NCBI GenBank assembly: GCA_025618425.1
Contig: CM046851.1
Span: forward strand, 5,828,561 to 5,892,560
Direction: 5' to 3'
DNA length: 64,000 nt
From: Heliocidaris tuberculata
Lineage: Eukaryota; Echinodermata; Echinoidea; Camarodonta; Echinometridae
In this document: positions 35,758 through 49,319 of the stretch, piece by piece
Numbering within the stretch: the stretch's first letter is position 1
Layout: each line of letters begins with the position of its first letter
The notes under the pieces: model-generated
What the model saw: only the letters and a program-made list of their open reading frames with translations
Told to the model about the DNA's origin: nothing
Databases searched by the model: none
Position numbers and translations under genes: made by a program

Positions 35758-37430
35758 TGTTTATCCTCCCCCCCCCCCCCTCTCTTTCTCTCTCTCTAAC
35801 AATCCCTTTTCTTTCTGCTTCTCTCCCTCCCCCTACCCTCCCCCATCTACCTGTTATAATGACAATGATTATACGAGGCAATGAGGATCGAGGTCAATTA
35901 GAAAAGGCATACCTCTGCGAGACGAGACCCTATCTTTCCCGCCTTGGTCAATGTCAGATTGGAAATACAGAATGCAGGGAAGATATTAAGAGGCAATAAT
36001 TGCCCACGGTTTGCATCTTTAGCTGAAGAATGTGGGATCGGACTGATTTTTTTTTTTTAAAGGGGGGGGGGTCGTTTGCAAAAGGTTTCACATGACTCAT
36101 TATTAACCATTGCAGCGCTGAAGGCGATTTTAACCACACAGAATCTTATGCAATTGTATATATTTCTACTTCACTGTAGAAAACGTGTTTTCTTCTTAAA
36201 ATTTGAATGGAATCATGGATTGTGAATTCTCACATCATAAAAAACTATATTATTTGACTAACGTTTGAGAGAAAAAAAGTAATAATGTAATATCATTTAT
36301 TATTGATTAAAAAAAAAAAAAAAAAAAAAAAACCTAGTTCATCTATAAAGGTAACTGCGGCTACATTTTCCATCCTATTTCCAATCCAAAAGATGATCAC
36401 AGGAAGAAAACAAAATATTGTTGGCCTTAAAAAAACCAAAAACGGTCGCCTTCTGAAAATTTCTCCTCTTGTGCGTTTGTATATACGTCTATATCATAAA
36501 CATGATAAAAGGCTCATCCCTCTATTTCGAGATAAACATTAGGATACGAAGGACTTTGTACAAGGTAACGGTGATAAAAATCACATAAACCTCCTTAAAC
36601 TCATTTCCACCTCTATGCGTTTCAGGCACTTGTGATAGTCGCGGTCATCATGAAATAGTGTATTCAATTCGTATTACGTAGTTATTATATTTACCTCTTT
36701 TTATTCTCTGTGTATAATTTATGATATGCACACGAGCGCATTTGAATTAAAATTTATGTAAGAAAAATAAGTAGACATAACTATAAGGCATTATAATTTA
36801 ACACTTACTGTGCCGTTGTCATGGTTGTGCCAATTGGCACAGACTCTACACACAAAAGAGTTAAGTATCAAACAAGGTCGACCTACTTTTAAAAGTCCAA
36901 CATAATTAACCCATTGACTACGGGAACCGGGTGACCCTTGTATTAAGCCTATTGGAGTTAGAGAATTCAGTAGTCAACGGGTTTAAGCAACAGGTGAGTA
37001 GGAGGGTAAATATCCCAAGCTAACAGAGTTTTAGTTTGGCACGATTTAGTCGACATATTATTCCATTCCCGCCTTTGAATTTGCATTTTCAATGTGATCG
37101 GAGGTAGGTACCTAATACGCCCTATTACTAGGGCAGATTTGCGGATGCGTATTCAATCGCTGGGACGAGAGGAGACGCAAGCGATCTTAAAGATTAATCA
37201 AAGCGTAGAGTGTACCGATTATTGGAACATAATCCCTTCTCTGCCTCACCGCCGACTGTTTAATTTCTTCTCTATTTCCTATACTTTAAATTTCTAATTT
37301 GCTAATACCTCCTCTCTTTCCATGGTCTCTTACTTCATGTCCTTCCGACCTGGCCCTACACAAATATACCCACATCCCACGTCCTAAAATATGTAAGTTT
37401 CCAGCACACTCTTTCCCCTTCTTTGTCCTT
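35758..37430. other. Intron A spacer, no gene seen
   Basis: C homopolymer at 35768-35780, T then G homopolymers at 36048-36071, poly-A at 36309-36332. A short inverted pair sits at 36910-36983 (CCATTGACTACGGGA against TAGTCAACGGG). The open frame at 36303-36542 starts in the poly-A and shows no family. Confidence 0.5.
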
Positions 37431-37432
37431 TA

Positions 37433-37433
<1 letters not shown>

Positions 37434-37484
<51 letters not shown>
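37434..37484. repeat. (CT)n microsatellite
   Basis: About 24 CT repeats. The Leu/Ser-rich frame at 37299-37790 spans it and is not a gene. Confidence 0.9.
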
Positions 37485-37489
<5 letters not shown>

Positions 37490-40400
37490 CTCTGTCCTCC
37501 TTATCCTCCCCTTCTGTCTCTCCATCCACCCTCTTACTCGCTTATACACTTTATTGTCAACCCACTCCAATGCACTCCATCCCAAATGTTCGCACACGCT
37601 CACAACTCGCTCAAGCACCCACCCTCTATTTCTCTCTTATACAAGTTACAAACCCTCTTTAACACGCCCACTAACCCCCCCCCCCTCACCCCTCACCCCA
37701 CCTCTCTCTCTCTCTCTCGCCTGTTTATGCACACACCACATTATCCTCCACATTTATCGATCTCATATTGAACTGCCATGCTATATCTAAGGAAGATATT
37801 AAGTTCATCAATTTTGAAAACCAAATCCAAATGAATATTATAAAATGCATTAAAATGAAATTAGATAACGAATCCCCCCCCCCCAACAAAAAAATAAATA
37901 AATAATGAAAAAACACGTTAGTTTTCACATTTCTCTCTTTTTAGAGATACCGATTATGTACCATCCTTGTATTCCCTTCTCACTGTAAAGTAATTAAACT
38001 TATTTATCAAACTTGACAGTCTGATCACCGTAAAATTTGTCTTTATTTATTTCTTCCTTTTGCGTCTTTCAAGAACATTTAAATTTTCATTTTTGCGTTT
38101 GCAGTTGTTCATGCTGATCATTCCCATCTTTTTCTCTTTTTTTAATATTATATTTCCTATTCTTCTTTTCATTTCTTCTGTTAATTCTTTGTCCTCTCCC
38201 TTCCATCGCGTAGAGACACACAAAGGGTTTCGAAAGTATAGAATCTCGACATCGGAGGTACGGAAATGAACAAAAACATACTAGAATAACGTATGCCAAA
38301 AGGTCACGACGCAGTTAAAAGCATTCATACAAATTATAAACCAAGGTTGGGGGAAAAAAAACCTGCCTGCCTAGATTGTTCCACCCCTTTTCCCCTGAGC
38401 AAGAAGACAAAGAATGCCAATTGCCAAAGCAAAATTATAAACCATTATTGTGACCTTCTCAGAAATGACGGAGTTTTATTTCGAAGCAATCATGGCTCAA
38501 CATTTTCTCTCCGATAAAATGTTCAAGATGGGAAAATATACATTGTACTCTTTAAGATAAAAGCTTCCTTTTCTTTATAGATCGCGATAGAAACGCGACA
38601 ATCACATGCTATGCATGGTATATCATGAATAAAAACTATTTTCATAAGTCATCCTTAGAATGCTTGTAGTCTTTTCCTGAATAAAGAAGGGAAAAAGTGT
38701 ATTCTTTATTAATTACACTAACATTTGGCCATGCTTTAATTGATATTAAAGGTCAAACTGCTTCCAAATTAAATCCTCCTTTTCGTACTGCACGTTTTTT
38801 TTCCAAGAAATTTTTTTTTTTAAATATCTTCTTCTGAAAAGAAGGCATTACATTGAATGTTTCCATCCATAAGATGTGCCTATAACAACTCCTTTGTCTC
38901 ATTGTGTACAGAATGGTGGACAAACAAATCAAAATCATCTTTAGATAGTGAAGAAATTGAGAGAGAGAGAGAGAGGGGGGGGGGAGAGGGAGAGAGAGAG
39001 AGGTGGGGGGAGAGAGCACGCATTAATGTCATTTGGTTTTCGTTCTTTAGAAATAAATCTGCAAGCATTTTACATTGCGGCATGGCGATATATTCTATAA
39101 CCGTACATTCTTTTGAGGTTAAATTAACAATTTCTTTAATAATACGTAGAGCTTTAATACGTAAATATCTGCAGACTTTGTCGAATATTCGAATGCCGCT
39201 AACCTATAAAGTATAGCAGATGTTACAATAATAATGTTATCATCAGTATACCTGGTATACCGACAAGTGAGGACAATATCTAAGTATTTATGAGAGTGTA
39301 TGGATGCATTTAATATAACAATTTTGCAGTCTTCGAAGTTCAATAAACATGAACCGACACCGTCTGAACTTCCCCTAACTGTGTTACATTTCACAGAGCT
39401 AGCAAGTCGAAGCTGAAATAAAATGGCGCGAGGGAAATTTTTAATTTGGAGGTGAATATGAGTGGAACGAGGATATGCGTGCAATAGTTATATGAAATGG
39501 AGGGTATTTGCTATCTCAGTCCTTGCTTCTTCTTGGGTCATCTATCTCGATTACATTCAGGTTACCTTTCGTTTCAAATGTGCATAGTTATAAAGGCAAA
39601 CAATGTTTACGCACAGGGAAGACGGAAGTGCGCTCTGCACCGTATAAAATATCGAAGTAATACCGAAAGTTATGACGTAAAAAGTGCTCTGTAGCAAAAT
39701 TATTGCACGTCAGGTGATCACATTTCAGCCACTAGAATACGCTCTTACAAATGCCCCATTTTATATAACCATTTATGGGTGTGTTTGTCTATGTATCAAT
39801 CATGATGAATATTTTCAAAGAAGAAAAAAGAAAGCTTTCTTCTTTGTCTACACTTATTCTGATTGACGTCTCGGGAAGGAACATTTTGAGAAATTTAAAA
39901 GAAACGAACGGTTACAGTGCACATGAAATCCTTAACCAACAATGTGAAAATCCTTCGAAAAACTTATAATTTTCAAGCAATGGGACATGGTTTTGACTCA
40001 ACGGAATGCTAGATTCAAGAGCTTCCCAAGACGTTTACCTTGTCAATGCACTCTTGTAACTGTATGTAGGTGTAATCCTAATATACCACTTCTGCACTCG
40101 TCAATTACCAAGCACCATTAGCCTAGCCAATAATTATTACGCATCGGCGTTCATCGCAATTGAAGTTTAAATGTAGACATTCTTCTCGCGAGATTGCGTC
40201 GTTACCAGAAAAGGAATGAACTTTGCGGTTGTAGAGTAATTCTGGTAATGTGTACTTTAGGTATTTAAGAAATGTCAAGAATGTGTATTAAATGTAGTCA
40301 TCATTTCTATCTGTCAAGGACGAAGATGAGTAATACCCTTGGGTCAACGAACCAGTAATAAAGTTGTCGAGAAGTTTCATGCATGATAACTTTTGTTTTA

Positions 40401-40667
40401 ATAGTTGATTATTTTCTATTTTCGTTTTTATTAAAAAGGCAGGTCTTATTGTCGGGAAGCGTTTTCGAATGTTCAAAATTTTGCCATTACCTGAAACGAT
40501 TTTGAAACTATTTCAAAATTTACTGCCAAGAAATGTTAATAATTGCTTTCTCTTTTTCCCTCTCTGTCTCCTTTGTTTCTCTACGCCTTGATCTCCTCCC
40601 TTACTCCCCTTGCTTATATCCACCGGTATCCACCTAGCTTCAGTTCTCTTTTTATTAGTTCACTTTA
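37485..40667. other. Intron A spacer, no gene seen
   Basis: Contains a C run near 37676-37684, T-rich patches near 38808-38822 and a GA/G tract at 38959-39015. Open frames at 38857-39216, 39119-39484 and 39497-39969 were inspected and have no recognised domain. Confidence 0.5.
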
Positions 40668-41100
40668 GGCCCTTTCACACTCACTTCGTTAGAGCGGTAT
40701 AACTGAAGTGAGTGTGAATGCTAAAGTGGTCCAGGAAGCGTTCTTCTGGAGCGCCCCAGAAGACCACCTCGGGAGGTGGTCTTGAGGAACGGTTCTTAGT
40801 TAGACCGCTCTAACGTGCAGTGTGAAACCGAAAGCGATCCTAAAGCGTACTTCAACCGGAAGTTAGTGTGTGTGCGTTGCGCGAGAAACGCATCAGGCAG
40901 GCAGTATACGGTTTGAATTCCGCGCGAAAAAATTGACCCACTGACCTGAGCTGCCATAGCAACAAGATCACTTTGACTCCTTGAGCGATTTGAGACATAA
41001 AAAATGCGCGGAGTGTGAAAGCAATCAAACCGTTCTTCAAGAACCGTTCCTCTAGAGCGGTCTAACTTGGAGCGGTCTAGCAGGGAGTGTGAAAGGGGTC
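40668..41100. mobile_element. 433-bp MITE with GGCCCTTTCACACTC ends
   Basis: The left end is GGCCCTTTCACACTCACTTC. The right end on the minus strand is GACCCCTTTCACACTCCCTG. Subterminal blocks with AGAGCGGT and AGACCGCTC recur in both orientations (near 40690, 40803, 41055 and 41071), and internal TTCACACTC-type motifs repeat (near 40715, 40820 and 41015). The interior is more GC-rich than its surroundings. GGCC-TTTCACAC termini are common in PIF/Harbinger and hAT-type MITEs, but the target duplication is not clear enough to assign a superfamily. Confidence 0.7.
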
Positions 41101-42467
41101 TTTGTTGATTTCTTTTCTTTCCTTATCTTGTTTCCATATTTAGGGGGTATTCACATTGAGAGCAAAGAAATTTGCGTTAAGGGCTGTAGCACATTGTTAT
41201 CACAATAAGTGAGTCTTACATTCTCATGGTTGAACGATTCATTTAGGGGGGGGGGATACAATATACTCCTTTCCTCGTCTGATTCACAGTTTTCTCACAA
41301 ATTCTGGCTGGTTTTGCTCTGATGGCCAGCGCCAACCTGAATAGCATTCCTTTAATTTCAAATTTCCTGCGACCAACTCCTTTAACCCTTTTCCAACGTA
41401 TCTCTTCCTTCATCGTTTCTGACAGTGGAATTCATGTTCAGAAATAGGTCACATACCATGATTATATTTATCGACATGGTGACCCCACACATGACACAGT
41501 TTTCGTAACCAATCCAAAATGAAATAAACAAACATGGCCTGTCCCTCTCTGAGATTTAAAAAAAAAACAGCCAGAAAAGGGAGATAGACGATAGGGAAAG
41601 TTTTCTTTCTCTAATGGATGATTATGAGTGTATTGAGCGTATACATTCTGGTAATGTACCCTCCAGTAAGAAAGCATTTTAGCGAATTTGACTTTCTGGC
41701 ATAACCCCAGGCCCCCTTTCCCGCAAATGCGGTGATCAGGTAAATCACGAGATATTGGCCCTGTCCACATGCAGAAGGTCGTCTTGAGAGTAGGGTGATA
41801 AATACAGGGACGCTTCGGATAACAAAAAAAAAGAAAAGAAAAAGAACCCCCCCCAAAAAAAAAAATATATGGCTCTACCACTCTTTAACGCCCCATCCAT
41901 TTTTCTTAATGTGAAAGGGGGACCTATGTCTCAGATTATTACCGAGCTTTATGTTAGGCCGTGATATCATGTCATGTAACATTTTTTGTTTTGTTTTGTT
42001 TTTCCTGGAGGCCCTTGTTCTATACAGTTGAAATCATAACTGTCCCTCTGAATATTTGCGCCTATAATGCCGACAAGTATATTTTGGACTGATTTCGCAT
42101 TGTCACGCTGAAGGCAGTGATAGTCAAGACCTACAGACTTGATTGTTTGAGAATAAAGGAAAGCATTATGAAATGATGGATATAACTTTAGAAAAATGTT
42201 TTTTTTTTTTTTTTTTTTTTTTTTACCATTGAAAGAAAATCCTACTCGACAACACCGAGAGATGTGTTTGTACAAATAACACACAGCGGTGTGTAAGAAA
42301 TTTACAGACTTCTGCGGGTGGGTCAGGCTGATCAAGTCAGATGTATAGAGAGTTGTGTGATGTCCTAAATTTTGGATTTGATTCTAAAAATTATTGACAT
42401 TAACATTCATCAGAAACCATGTATGGAGCATAGATTAACCCACTCACTATACTGAATTATCTTATTC
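41101..42467. other. Intron A spacer, no gene seen
   Basis: G run at 41246-41255, C then A runs near 41847-41864, poly-T at 42199-42225. The open frame at 41468-41881 crosses two of these and has no recognised motif. Confidence 0.5.
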
Positions 42468-42503
42468 TCAAACTCTCTAGATATAATAAAGTGAAAAAGC
42501 ACT

Positions 42504-42537
<34 letters not shown>

Positions 42538-43326
42538 TTCCCTCTCACAAGGAGTTAAATGAGGGACAATCCATTTCGAGTGAAAAAAAGAGTGGTCGCT
42601 TTTTCACTCAGGGAAGAGTGAAACACCAATTCTTCAAAGAGTGAAATTGGTATCACTCATGTGGACAGAGTGGAGCTAATTCACTACTTTCTGAGTGAAT
42701 TCATCGACTCAGTATCAAGAGTATTAACCACTTTTTTTTCAAGAGTGGTGCCTGTAGTTTTGTTCACAACAAAACAAATGACACTGTCAATGAATTTCCA
42801 GGGCAGTCAGTTTGTATTTGAAATTTTCAATAAAAAAAACCCAGGGTGGCTCACTCAGCAATATGCTGGTCTCTGAACATTGGACCCTGCAGTGCATGCA
42901 TGACCTTCAAATATCTTGATGATTTCGTCACCAAATCCATGGTCACGCAGAAAGACAGAAACCACAATATTTGCCATGTTGAGAAATGATCATACCCCAG
43001 TGTGTTATACGTACGTGCCTGATTCTCTTTGGTGGAATTCGATTTCGCGCTTCGATACGGGATCGGTTTCTTCGCTTTTTTGCAGGACATGCCGGCTTGT
43101 CAGTGGTCGACTTGCGTCACTCGTTGCTCAAGAGTGAAACTAATTCAGTCTGCATCTGATATTGAGCGGAACACGGGTTCACTCTATCAGTGAGTGAGAC
43201 GGTTGATGAAAGAATATCGGCATGCTCACTCAAACGAGAGTGCTTTACCACACCATTTGGAGTGAAAGTTCCTTCACTCTTAATGTAGAGTGACAAATTC
43301 ACTCCTTTACATTTAGAGAGTAAGCT
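42468..43326. mobile_element. Probable MITE cluster with GAGTGAA/TTCACTC motif array
   Basis: At least 15 GAGTGA or TCACTC words, alternating in orientation, occur between about 42580 and 43310 (for example 42579, 42616, 42628, 42639, 43129, 43178, 43258, 43273 and 43298). The right edge on the minus strand reads TTACTCTCTAAATGTAAAGG followed by AGTGAATTT, and the left edge has ACTCTCTAGATATAATAAAG near 42471, suggesting terminal inverted repeats. A (GA)n run lies at 42506-42534. I infer a foldback-type element. The middle (42740-43110) is less motif-rich and may be a separate insertion. Confidence 0.5.
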
Positions 43327-45590
43327 TAATATAGGATCCACCCGGCTCCCGTAGGCATTGGGTATAATATTCTTTGATCCTCCTGACTGGAGCCATACTA
43401 CTCCATAGGCAACAGGTTTTTATCATTATTTCCTTTACGTTATTTGTTATAACTTCACTTTGAAAATTAAAAACAGTACATGTAGTAATGGTTCGCAAAA
43501 GCTTAAGATGCTTAAGGCTAGATAGCACCTTCAGAATAGTATATCTTACGTATAGGGTACATGGATCACTATGCCAATAACTCATCATCGCAAACCAATC
43601 CGAAGTGGCATTTACTCTCTGAGAAATCATTTCAGAAGTAGCATGAATATAGATGAAAGCCTTGAGGAATATGACAATATGACACTATCCTGAGCTAATA
43701 CTGATTACGATTTTCGTTTTAATGACAGATAAGAAGATGGATATGGTGAAGACCAACCTTTAAACTCAGTCAATCGTTGAAGGCATTCCGAAATCAACCA
43801 AATATTTCAAGTATGTTTATAATCTGTTTTTGCATGAGTTAAAATTGCATTGTGTAATTCATTACAAGGTCCGTTTTGTGTTGTTTTTTTCTCAGCTTAT
43901 CCCAAAATTTATCTCTTTATTTCTTCCTCTCTCTCTCTTTACCTCATCCTCTGTTCCTGACCCCTTTCTCTCTAACAACCCCCCCCCCCCCCCTTCCTCA
44001 CATAACGAACACCCGATACATTCACCCAAAACATATCTGTATTCAAAGCTCCGTCTGGTTTTTAAAGATTTTTTCCCGCTTTTTTTTTTGAATGTCAGTT
44101 TATAGGCCTATGTTTTCTCGAAGTACAGTGAATGAATTGATACATGTACTTGTCAATTTGAGGAGGATTGGACGGCCAGGACGAATGTCGACTTTCTGCT
44201 ATCACCAAAAATAGCAGGTTGCCACTACTGGCAAAGCCCTGCCGACAGGGGTGCATACACGGATTATGTATCCATGTATTGTGGCAGTAGGGAAGCTGTC
44301 ATGTCATCAAACAAAATGCCTTTTTAGACAATGATGTTCTGGCCAGATAATCCCAATACCAGTCACACTGCTGGTTCATGTATACATCCTCTGATCTGCA
44401 AAATGTTATAGGTAATCGAGCCTGAACATTCGCTAAAATATGTTATGTAATTGTCCCTATTGCCATAACACGTACAGACATGTTGTCAGAAAGTGTCCCC
44501 TATCGGCCAATAGCTCAAGGACGCTATTTTGGGCAAAAGTGGAAAGTCAACATGGTCCTGACTGTTAGAAGACATTACAGATGAGATTTTAAAAATCTTA
44601 AATCACAAAAGTATGCTCTACATTATCATTAAAAATGAGTAAAAGAATAAAATAAAATATAGCCAATCTGATTTTCAGAGAGGAAAGTATTCATGATAAA
44701 GGCTTCATTCCGATTTGACCTTCTAAATCCAGCGCAGGTGTTCTGTAAAGCAGTTGTGGCGGTTTTGGATAAGCTTTAGGGTAGGATTTCATCTACAATA
44801 CCTACAGTTAATTCGATCTATTGTCTAATATATTGCTAAAAGCTACAAACTTATTCGAATGTCATCCATTTAGACCTTAAAATGCAACACACGGAAAAGG
44901 GCATATTCGTTGGCGATGGCGTTCCCGATTTGCCGACCGTCTTAACTGCCGGCTGTACATGATGAGGAAAGTCAGGGCTTGAAGTCTTAATTCAATGGTT
45001 TAACTCCTTTGAGAATATGATACAACTAATTTCGACAATAACCCGACCGCAAAAGAAAGAAAAAACATTTTTGTCTAGTTTAAGGATTAAGGTGGGTCGG
45101 CGTACTGGTATTGCAATTGCATTGTGGAAGAAACGTCTAGGAATTATATAATCAAAGGTTAATTACGTAGAAAATGAAATATTTATTTATCATAAGATTT
45201 GGGAAAAACAAATAATAAAGGACCTCATATAAAATCACATGAAGTGCAAATAACTACACACATATATGTGTTTATAACTACACACACATGCAGAATCAAA
45301 ATTTGTTCCATTTCTAGTTATATTTGAAATATGAAGGCATTTCGAGAGCAATACTTGCCATGTGACATTCCTATAATAACATTCTTTCACATAGGAATAC
45401 AAAGAATAAGAAAGCTTCCCTTTCTCCTTTAGGGGAACTAAAACTTCTCTTTAAACAAGATTCTTGGGAGTCCTCTTAGAAATTCTCCTGTAAATCAGTT
45501 TAGAGCTGTAATTGCGAGTCAAATCAGGTAGGCGTCGTTCTAATCTAGCATGGTGGTGTGAATAAAGTAATGAATAACGTGATCATGGAT
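43327..45590. other. Intron A spacer, no gene seen
   Basis: C homopolymer at 43979-43993. The rest is AT-rich with no recognisable gene, RNA or long repeat. Confidence 0.5.
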
Positions 45591-45596
45591 ATTTCT

Positions 45597-45760
45597 TTGA
45601 TTTGATTTGATTTGATTTGAAGGATTTATTGGTTTCTGTCATCATCTCTATAAACATACATTTTATGCTCATGAATGTAACATGTAAACATTTCTTTCAA
45701 AACAATATACACATAGAAATGTAAGATTAATTAAGTTACAAACTGAATACATGATTAACA
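45597..45760 (-). mobile_element. LINE 3' end with TCAAA repeat tail, minus strand
   Basis: On the minus strand, ATGATGACAGAAACCAATAA leads into ATCCTTCAAATC and then repeats of AAATC (45597-45621). This is the mirror of the tail at 20322-20346. Only the 3' untranslated end is recognisable, and the upstream limit is uncertain. Confidence 0.45.
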
Positions 45761-48447
45761 TAAGATATAAGAGGGCTGCTGGATGTGTTTGCAGCTCTCA
45801 GTACAACTACGAAATAAAAGGAAGATGGTGTATGAGTTATAGTGAAAGCTTAGAGAAAACGACGGAAAGGGTGTTGGTTTCGAACTAACAATGATAATCA
45901 CAATGATAAATTGCATTGCGATGCTTTAAGCTTTCGATTTGAACTGACAAAAGACAGATGTGGGACGATCGCTGCCTCGTTATAAAAAGAATTACGCAAA
46001 TAAGCAAACATAAATGTTGAATTTATACAGATGAATAAGCCCGACTAAGTGAGCGACGCCAGATGCTTCACGCTTGGTTAGAAAACGACGTGTTTATAGA
46101 GTTATGGAATTTGATTATTGACGTCGTATTTTAGATACCACGCATTTGGGATTAGCACAGCAAAGTCACCTGTTAGTACATTTTGCACTTTCCTATACAA
46201 AGGGCATTGGATTGTTGTATATGACAAAGTATGATTATTCTTTGAATATGAGTAAGTGTAATTCTTGGTACCGACTGCAAGCGAAGTGTCAATTCCATTA
46301 CGTCAGCCAATGACGTTCAAGTGAAACACCCGTGCATGTCCAGGTACAGACTGATCGTCGATACCATGGTTAGTAAATGCCAATTTTCCAATAAATTCGA
46401 AATTCTGCTCTCGGCCATCTTACACCTGCGTCAAGGAGTTGCGTCTGGACAAAGATATTGCATCTAGAAATGTCCTATACATCTAAATGTCATTTTGTCC
46501 ATTTTGATCGTGCTATGTAAATGACCCCCCCCCCCCCCCCCCATGTGCAGCCAGCATTATCGATTAATCAGTTATCAACAAAGAGATCGAAGAAACAAAT
46601 AGTTTTCTCTTAGCAGGGAAAAATTAGTCCTTTTTTGTAAAAAAAAACATGCATGCAATTCATATATTCGTCATTCTTCAAAGAAAATGAATAATTTTTT
46701 TTATAAACGCGCAAACACAAGGCCCATTATTTCTTCAAACTGTCCGTATCCTGTGTAGAAACTGTGATTCAACTTATGGCGAGTCATTTTATATGCGTCT
46801 TGAGAAAATCCTGCAGAGTTAGAGCGTTTGATAACTTCTGTACCGGGGCCACAAATCATGTCCAAAAATATTAATGTTCTACTTTATGTTTGGAATGAAA
46901 AATAACCATTTTTTTTATTTGTCCTGAACTAGCCACGAATACACACACTGTGAAGGTTGACACTTAAATCCAAATAGAACAATCACATGAAATTTTAATA
47001 TCCCAAATTTGACTCTTGAAAGTTAACTTAGGATCATCATTTACAATCCTAATGGCACAGCATGCATGGTTAAAGGGGTTATCTCAGTGTAGGAGCCGGA
47101 ATTGGGATGGAGGTGGTAGACAATGTGGCGTCTCCTAAGTACCTAGTCAAAAGCTTGTATAACCAAATTCGTTACTTGTTTTCCTTTTGTTTTGATTAGT
47201 TTTGTTTTGTTTGCTAATTTGCTGGAGGAAAACATTCAGAATTATCTTTCAAAATGTTTTCTTTTATCAAACTACCGCGGGTACCATTTTCTGAGACCGG
47301 TTTCCTTCTTTAAAATTAAAAAAAAAAGTTAGATGAGTTGAGATTTTACTATTTCAAACGTATCATCATACCAAGGATATTGTTAGCTTCAAATAGGCTT
47401 CAGATACATCCAGTGAATTTACTCAACATAAACATTCTATAATTAAAAAGATGATTCTTGTCAAAAGATCCGCGATACACGTATGGGCGTTTGGAGATGC
47501 ATGGTGTGATCACATGTCTAGATTAAACAAAACTTTAAGCTTCGGCAAATCACAGCATTTCTGTCACTGATTTGGGTCGCAAAAATGATGGAATCTTTGA
47601 AAGTCAGGGAGCCGCAGCAAAAGTGGATGTTTCATAATGCACGTTTTCATCGTTTACTCGTTTGACAGGGAGACCAGTCACCACAAAACCACCAAAAAGT
47701 GGCCAGATAAGAATCTGTAGTTTAAGGTCTGATTCTGAAAGATGGAATTCTCAGCATTAAAATGATGTATAACTCATTAGCATTGGATGTTCCTAACCAA
47801 CTGAAGAAAGAGTAGAACGCGCAGTCCCATAGAGTGTTACCAGGTTACATTTGAGAAATATAAGGGTTTAAAGTTTGCAGTCTATTGAAGGGCTCTGACT
47901 CGCTAGGTATTATGCAAATGTGACAAAAGCAGGATTAGAACTGAATAAAAAAATTCTATGAAGGGATTATTAGATCGTCCTAAAAACTTGACGTAATAAT
48001 CAAACACATCCTGTTCATCAGGTTGGACAAGTATCAATGTAAGAGGTTACTCTGTTGTAAAGTTATGGACGATCGAAATGAGACAAGGATTCATGCTAAT
48101 AAAAACTAATACCACAAAATCCAGAGAAGACAAACAAAGGTTTGCTAAAAAAAAAAAAAAAAAAATGTCCGAAATGTGTTTGGTGTCTCCAAATTTTTAT
48201 ATTTTTTAGCAAAAAATATTGTCTATCAGGGAATAATTATAAAAAACTGATGTTTGACCATACTGACCAAAGACACCTTTATTGAGCCTTAACTGAAAAT
48301 CGGACAATGCGACTTTTTGATGGTTTTTGGTGCCTGGTCACAGAGGGTAACTTCTTATCGGTTCCCTGAATTCACAAGAGGCAGGAAGGAGGAGAGGGAG
48401 GGGGGCATACTTCAGAATAATCACGTGTTACACCTTCATAATTCATA
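45761..48447. other. Intron A spacer, no gene seen
   Basis: C homopolymer at 46525-46542 and poly-A at 48147-48166. Otherwise fairly complex AT-rich sequence with unusually few open frames and no recognised feature. Confidence 0.5.
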
Positions 48448-48600
48448 AGAGATGTCGTCGCCGAGTGGTTAAAAACACTCGACTGGAAATGCGAGGATCG
48501 TGGGTTCGATATCAGGTTCGGCATGCTGAGCAAGGCATTTTATCTACATCGCTCTTTTATCGTACACTAAATAAACGATTCTGGCATATTAATACGTGTG
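48448..48600 (+). mobile_element. Ser-tRNA-derived SINE (type A), copy 2
   Basis: The head AGAGATGTCGTCGCCGAGTG carries a Ser-type A-box (GCCGAGTGGTTAAAA), an anticodon arm with ACTCGACTGGAAATGCGAG (GGA in the anticodon position) and a B-box GGGTTCGATATC. The tail AGCAAGGCATTTTATCTACA is shared with 24001-24129. Further 3' it reads ACACTAAATAAACG and ends in a (TG)n/A-rich stretch. The acceptor stem cannot pair, so this is not a functional tRNA. Confidence 0.8.
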
Positions 48601-49319
48601 TGTGTTTGTTTCTTTAAAAAAAAAATAATAATTTAGAATGAACACCCCGAAGCTTTTAGACAGGATATACGCTTCAGCTTGGTCGGTTCATTTCCTTGTC
48701 GTTCAGGATAGGAAGGACCTATGCCTCTGGCATTAGGTGAGATTAATCACACTATTATGAAGTCAAGTGGAAATACAGTTCTCCCGTTTTTCATCAAACG
48801 AATCAAACACATCAATCTCACACCATAATGCAATTGTAATTTCAGCTTTTTTTTTTTAATGAGGCAGCTGTGAATGCCGAAAAGCTATTAACGTACAATA
48901 CATGTGTATGTTAAGTTCAATTTACGCTGTCAAATATTGTTCAGGCGAAAAACCAGTAATAAATACACAGAATGAATGGCGGTCAGTCTTATAGTAATAA
49001 ACTCACAAAATGTTATTTTTAGAAAATGGCTTTCGAATGTTAAACATGGTGGATTTCGTTTTATGTTGTACTTTCTCAATTAAAGATTTCGGAGGTCTAG
49101 ATTGATATATTGACCAATTTATTGCATGCAGAAATATTGTCTGATGTAAAAATTTAAATTGACTTTTGGGGATACAAACACCGAAATATTTAGGATTATA
49201 GGCTGACATCAGACATCAACAAGGACCTGTCCCAACGGCATAAGTGCATAATTTGAATGACTGCTTGACATAATTCTTTTCGCAATACCACGATAAAAAA
49301 AAATGTAAATAGTACTCAC
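48601..49319. other. Intron A, donor-proximal part
   Basis: Contains a T homopolymer at 48848-48858 and the exon 1 donor region at 49311-49319. The frame at 49003-49209 (minus) has no known family. Confidence 0.5.

Noticed and set aside
48448..48520. Possible tRNA-Ser gene
   Set aside because: A and B boxes and an anticodon arm are present, but the acceptor stem does not pair, the T arm is mismatched, and a SINE body shared with 24001-24129 follows.
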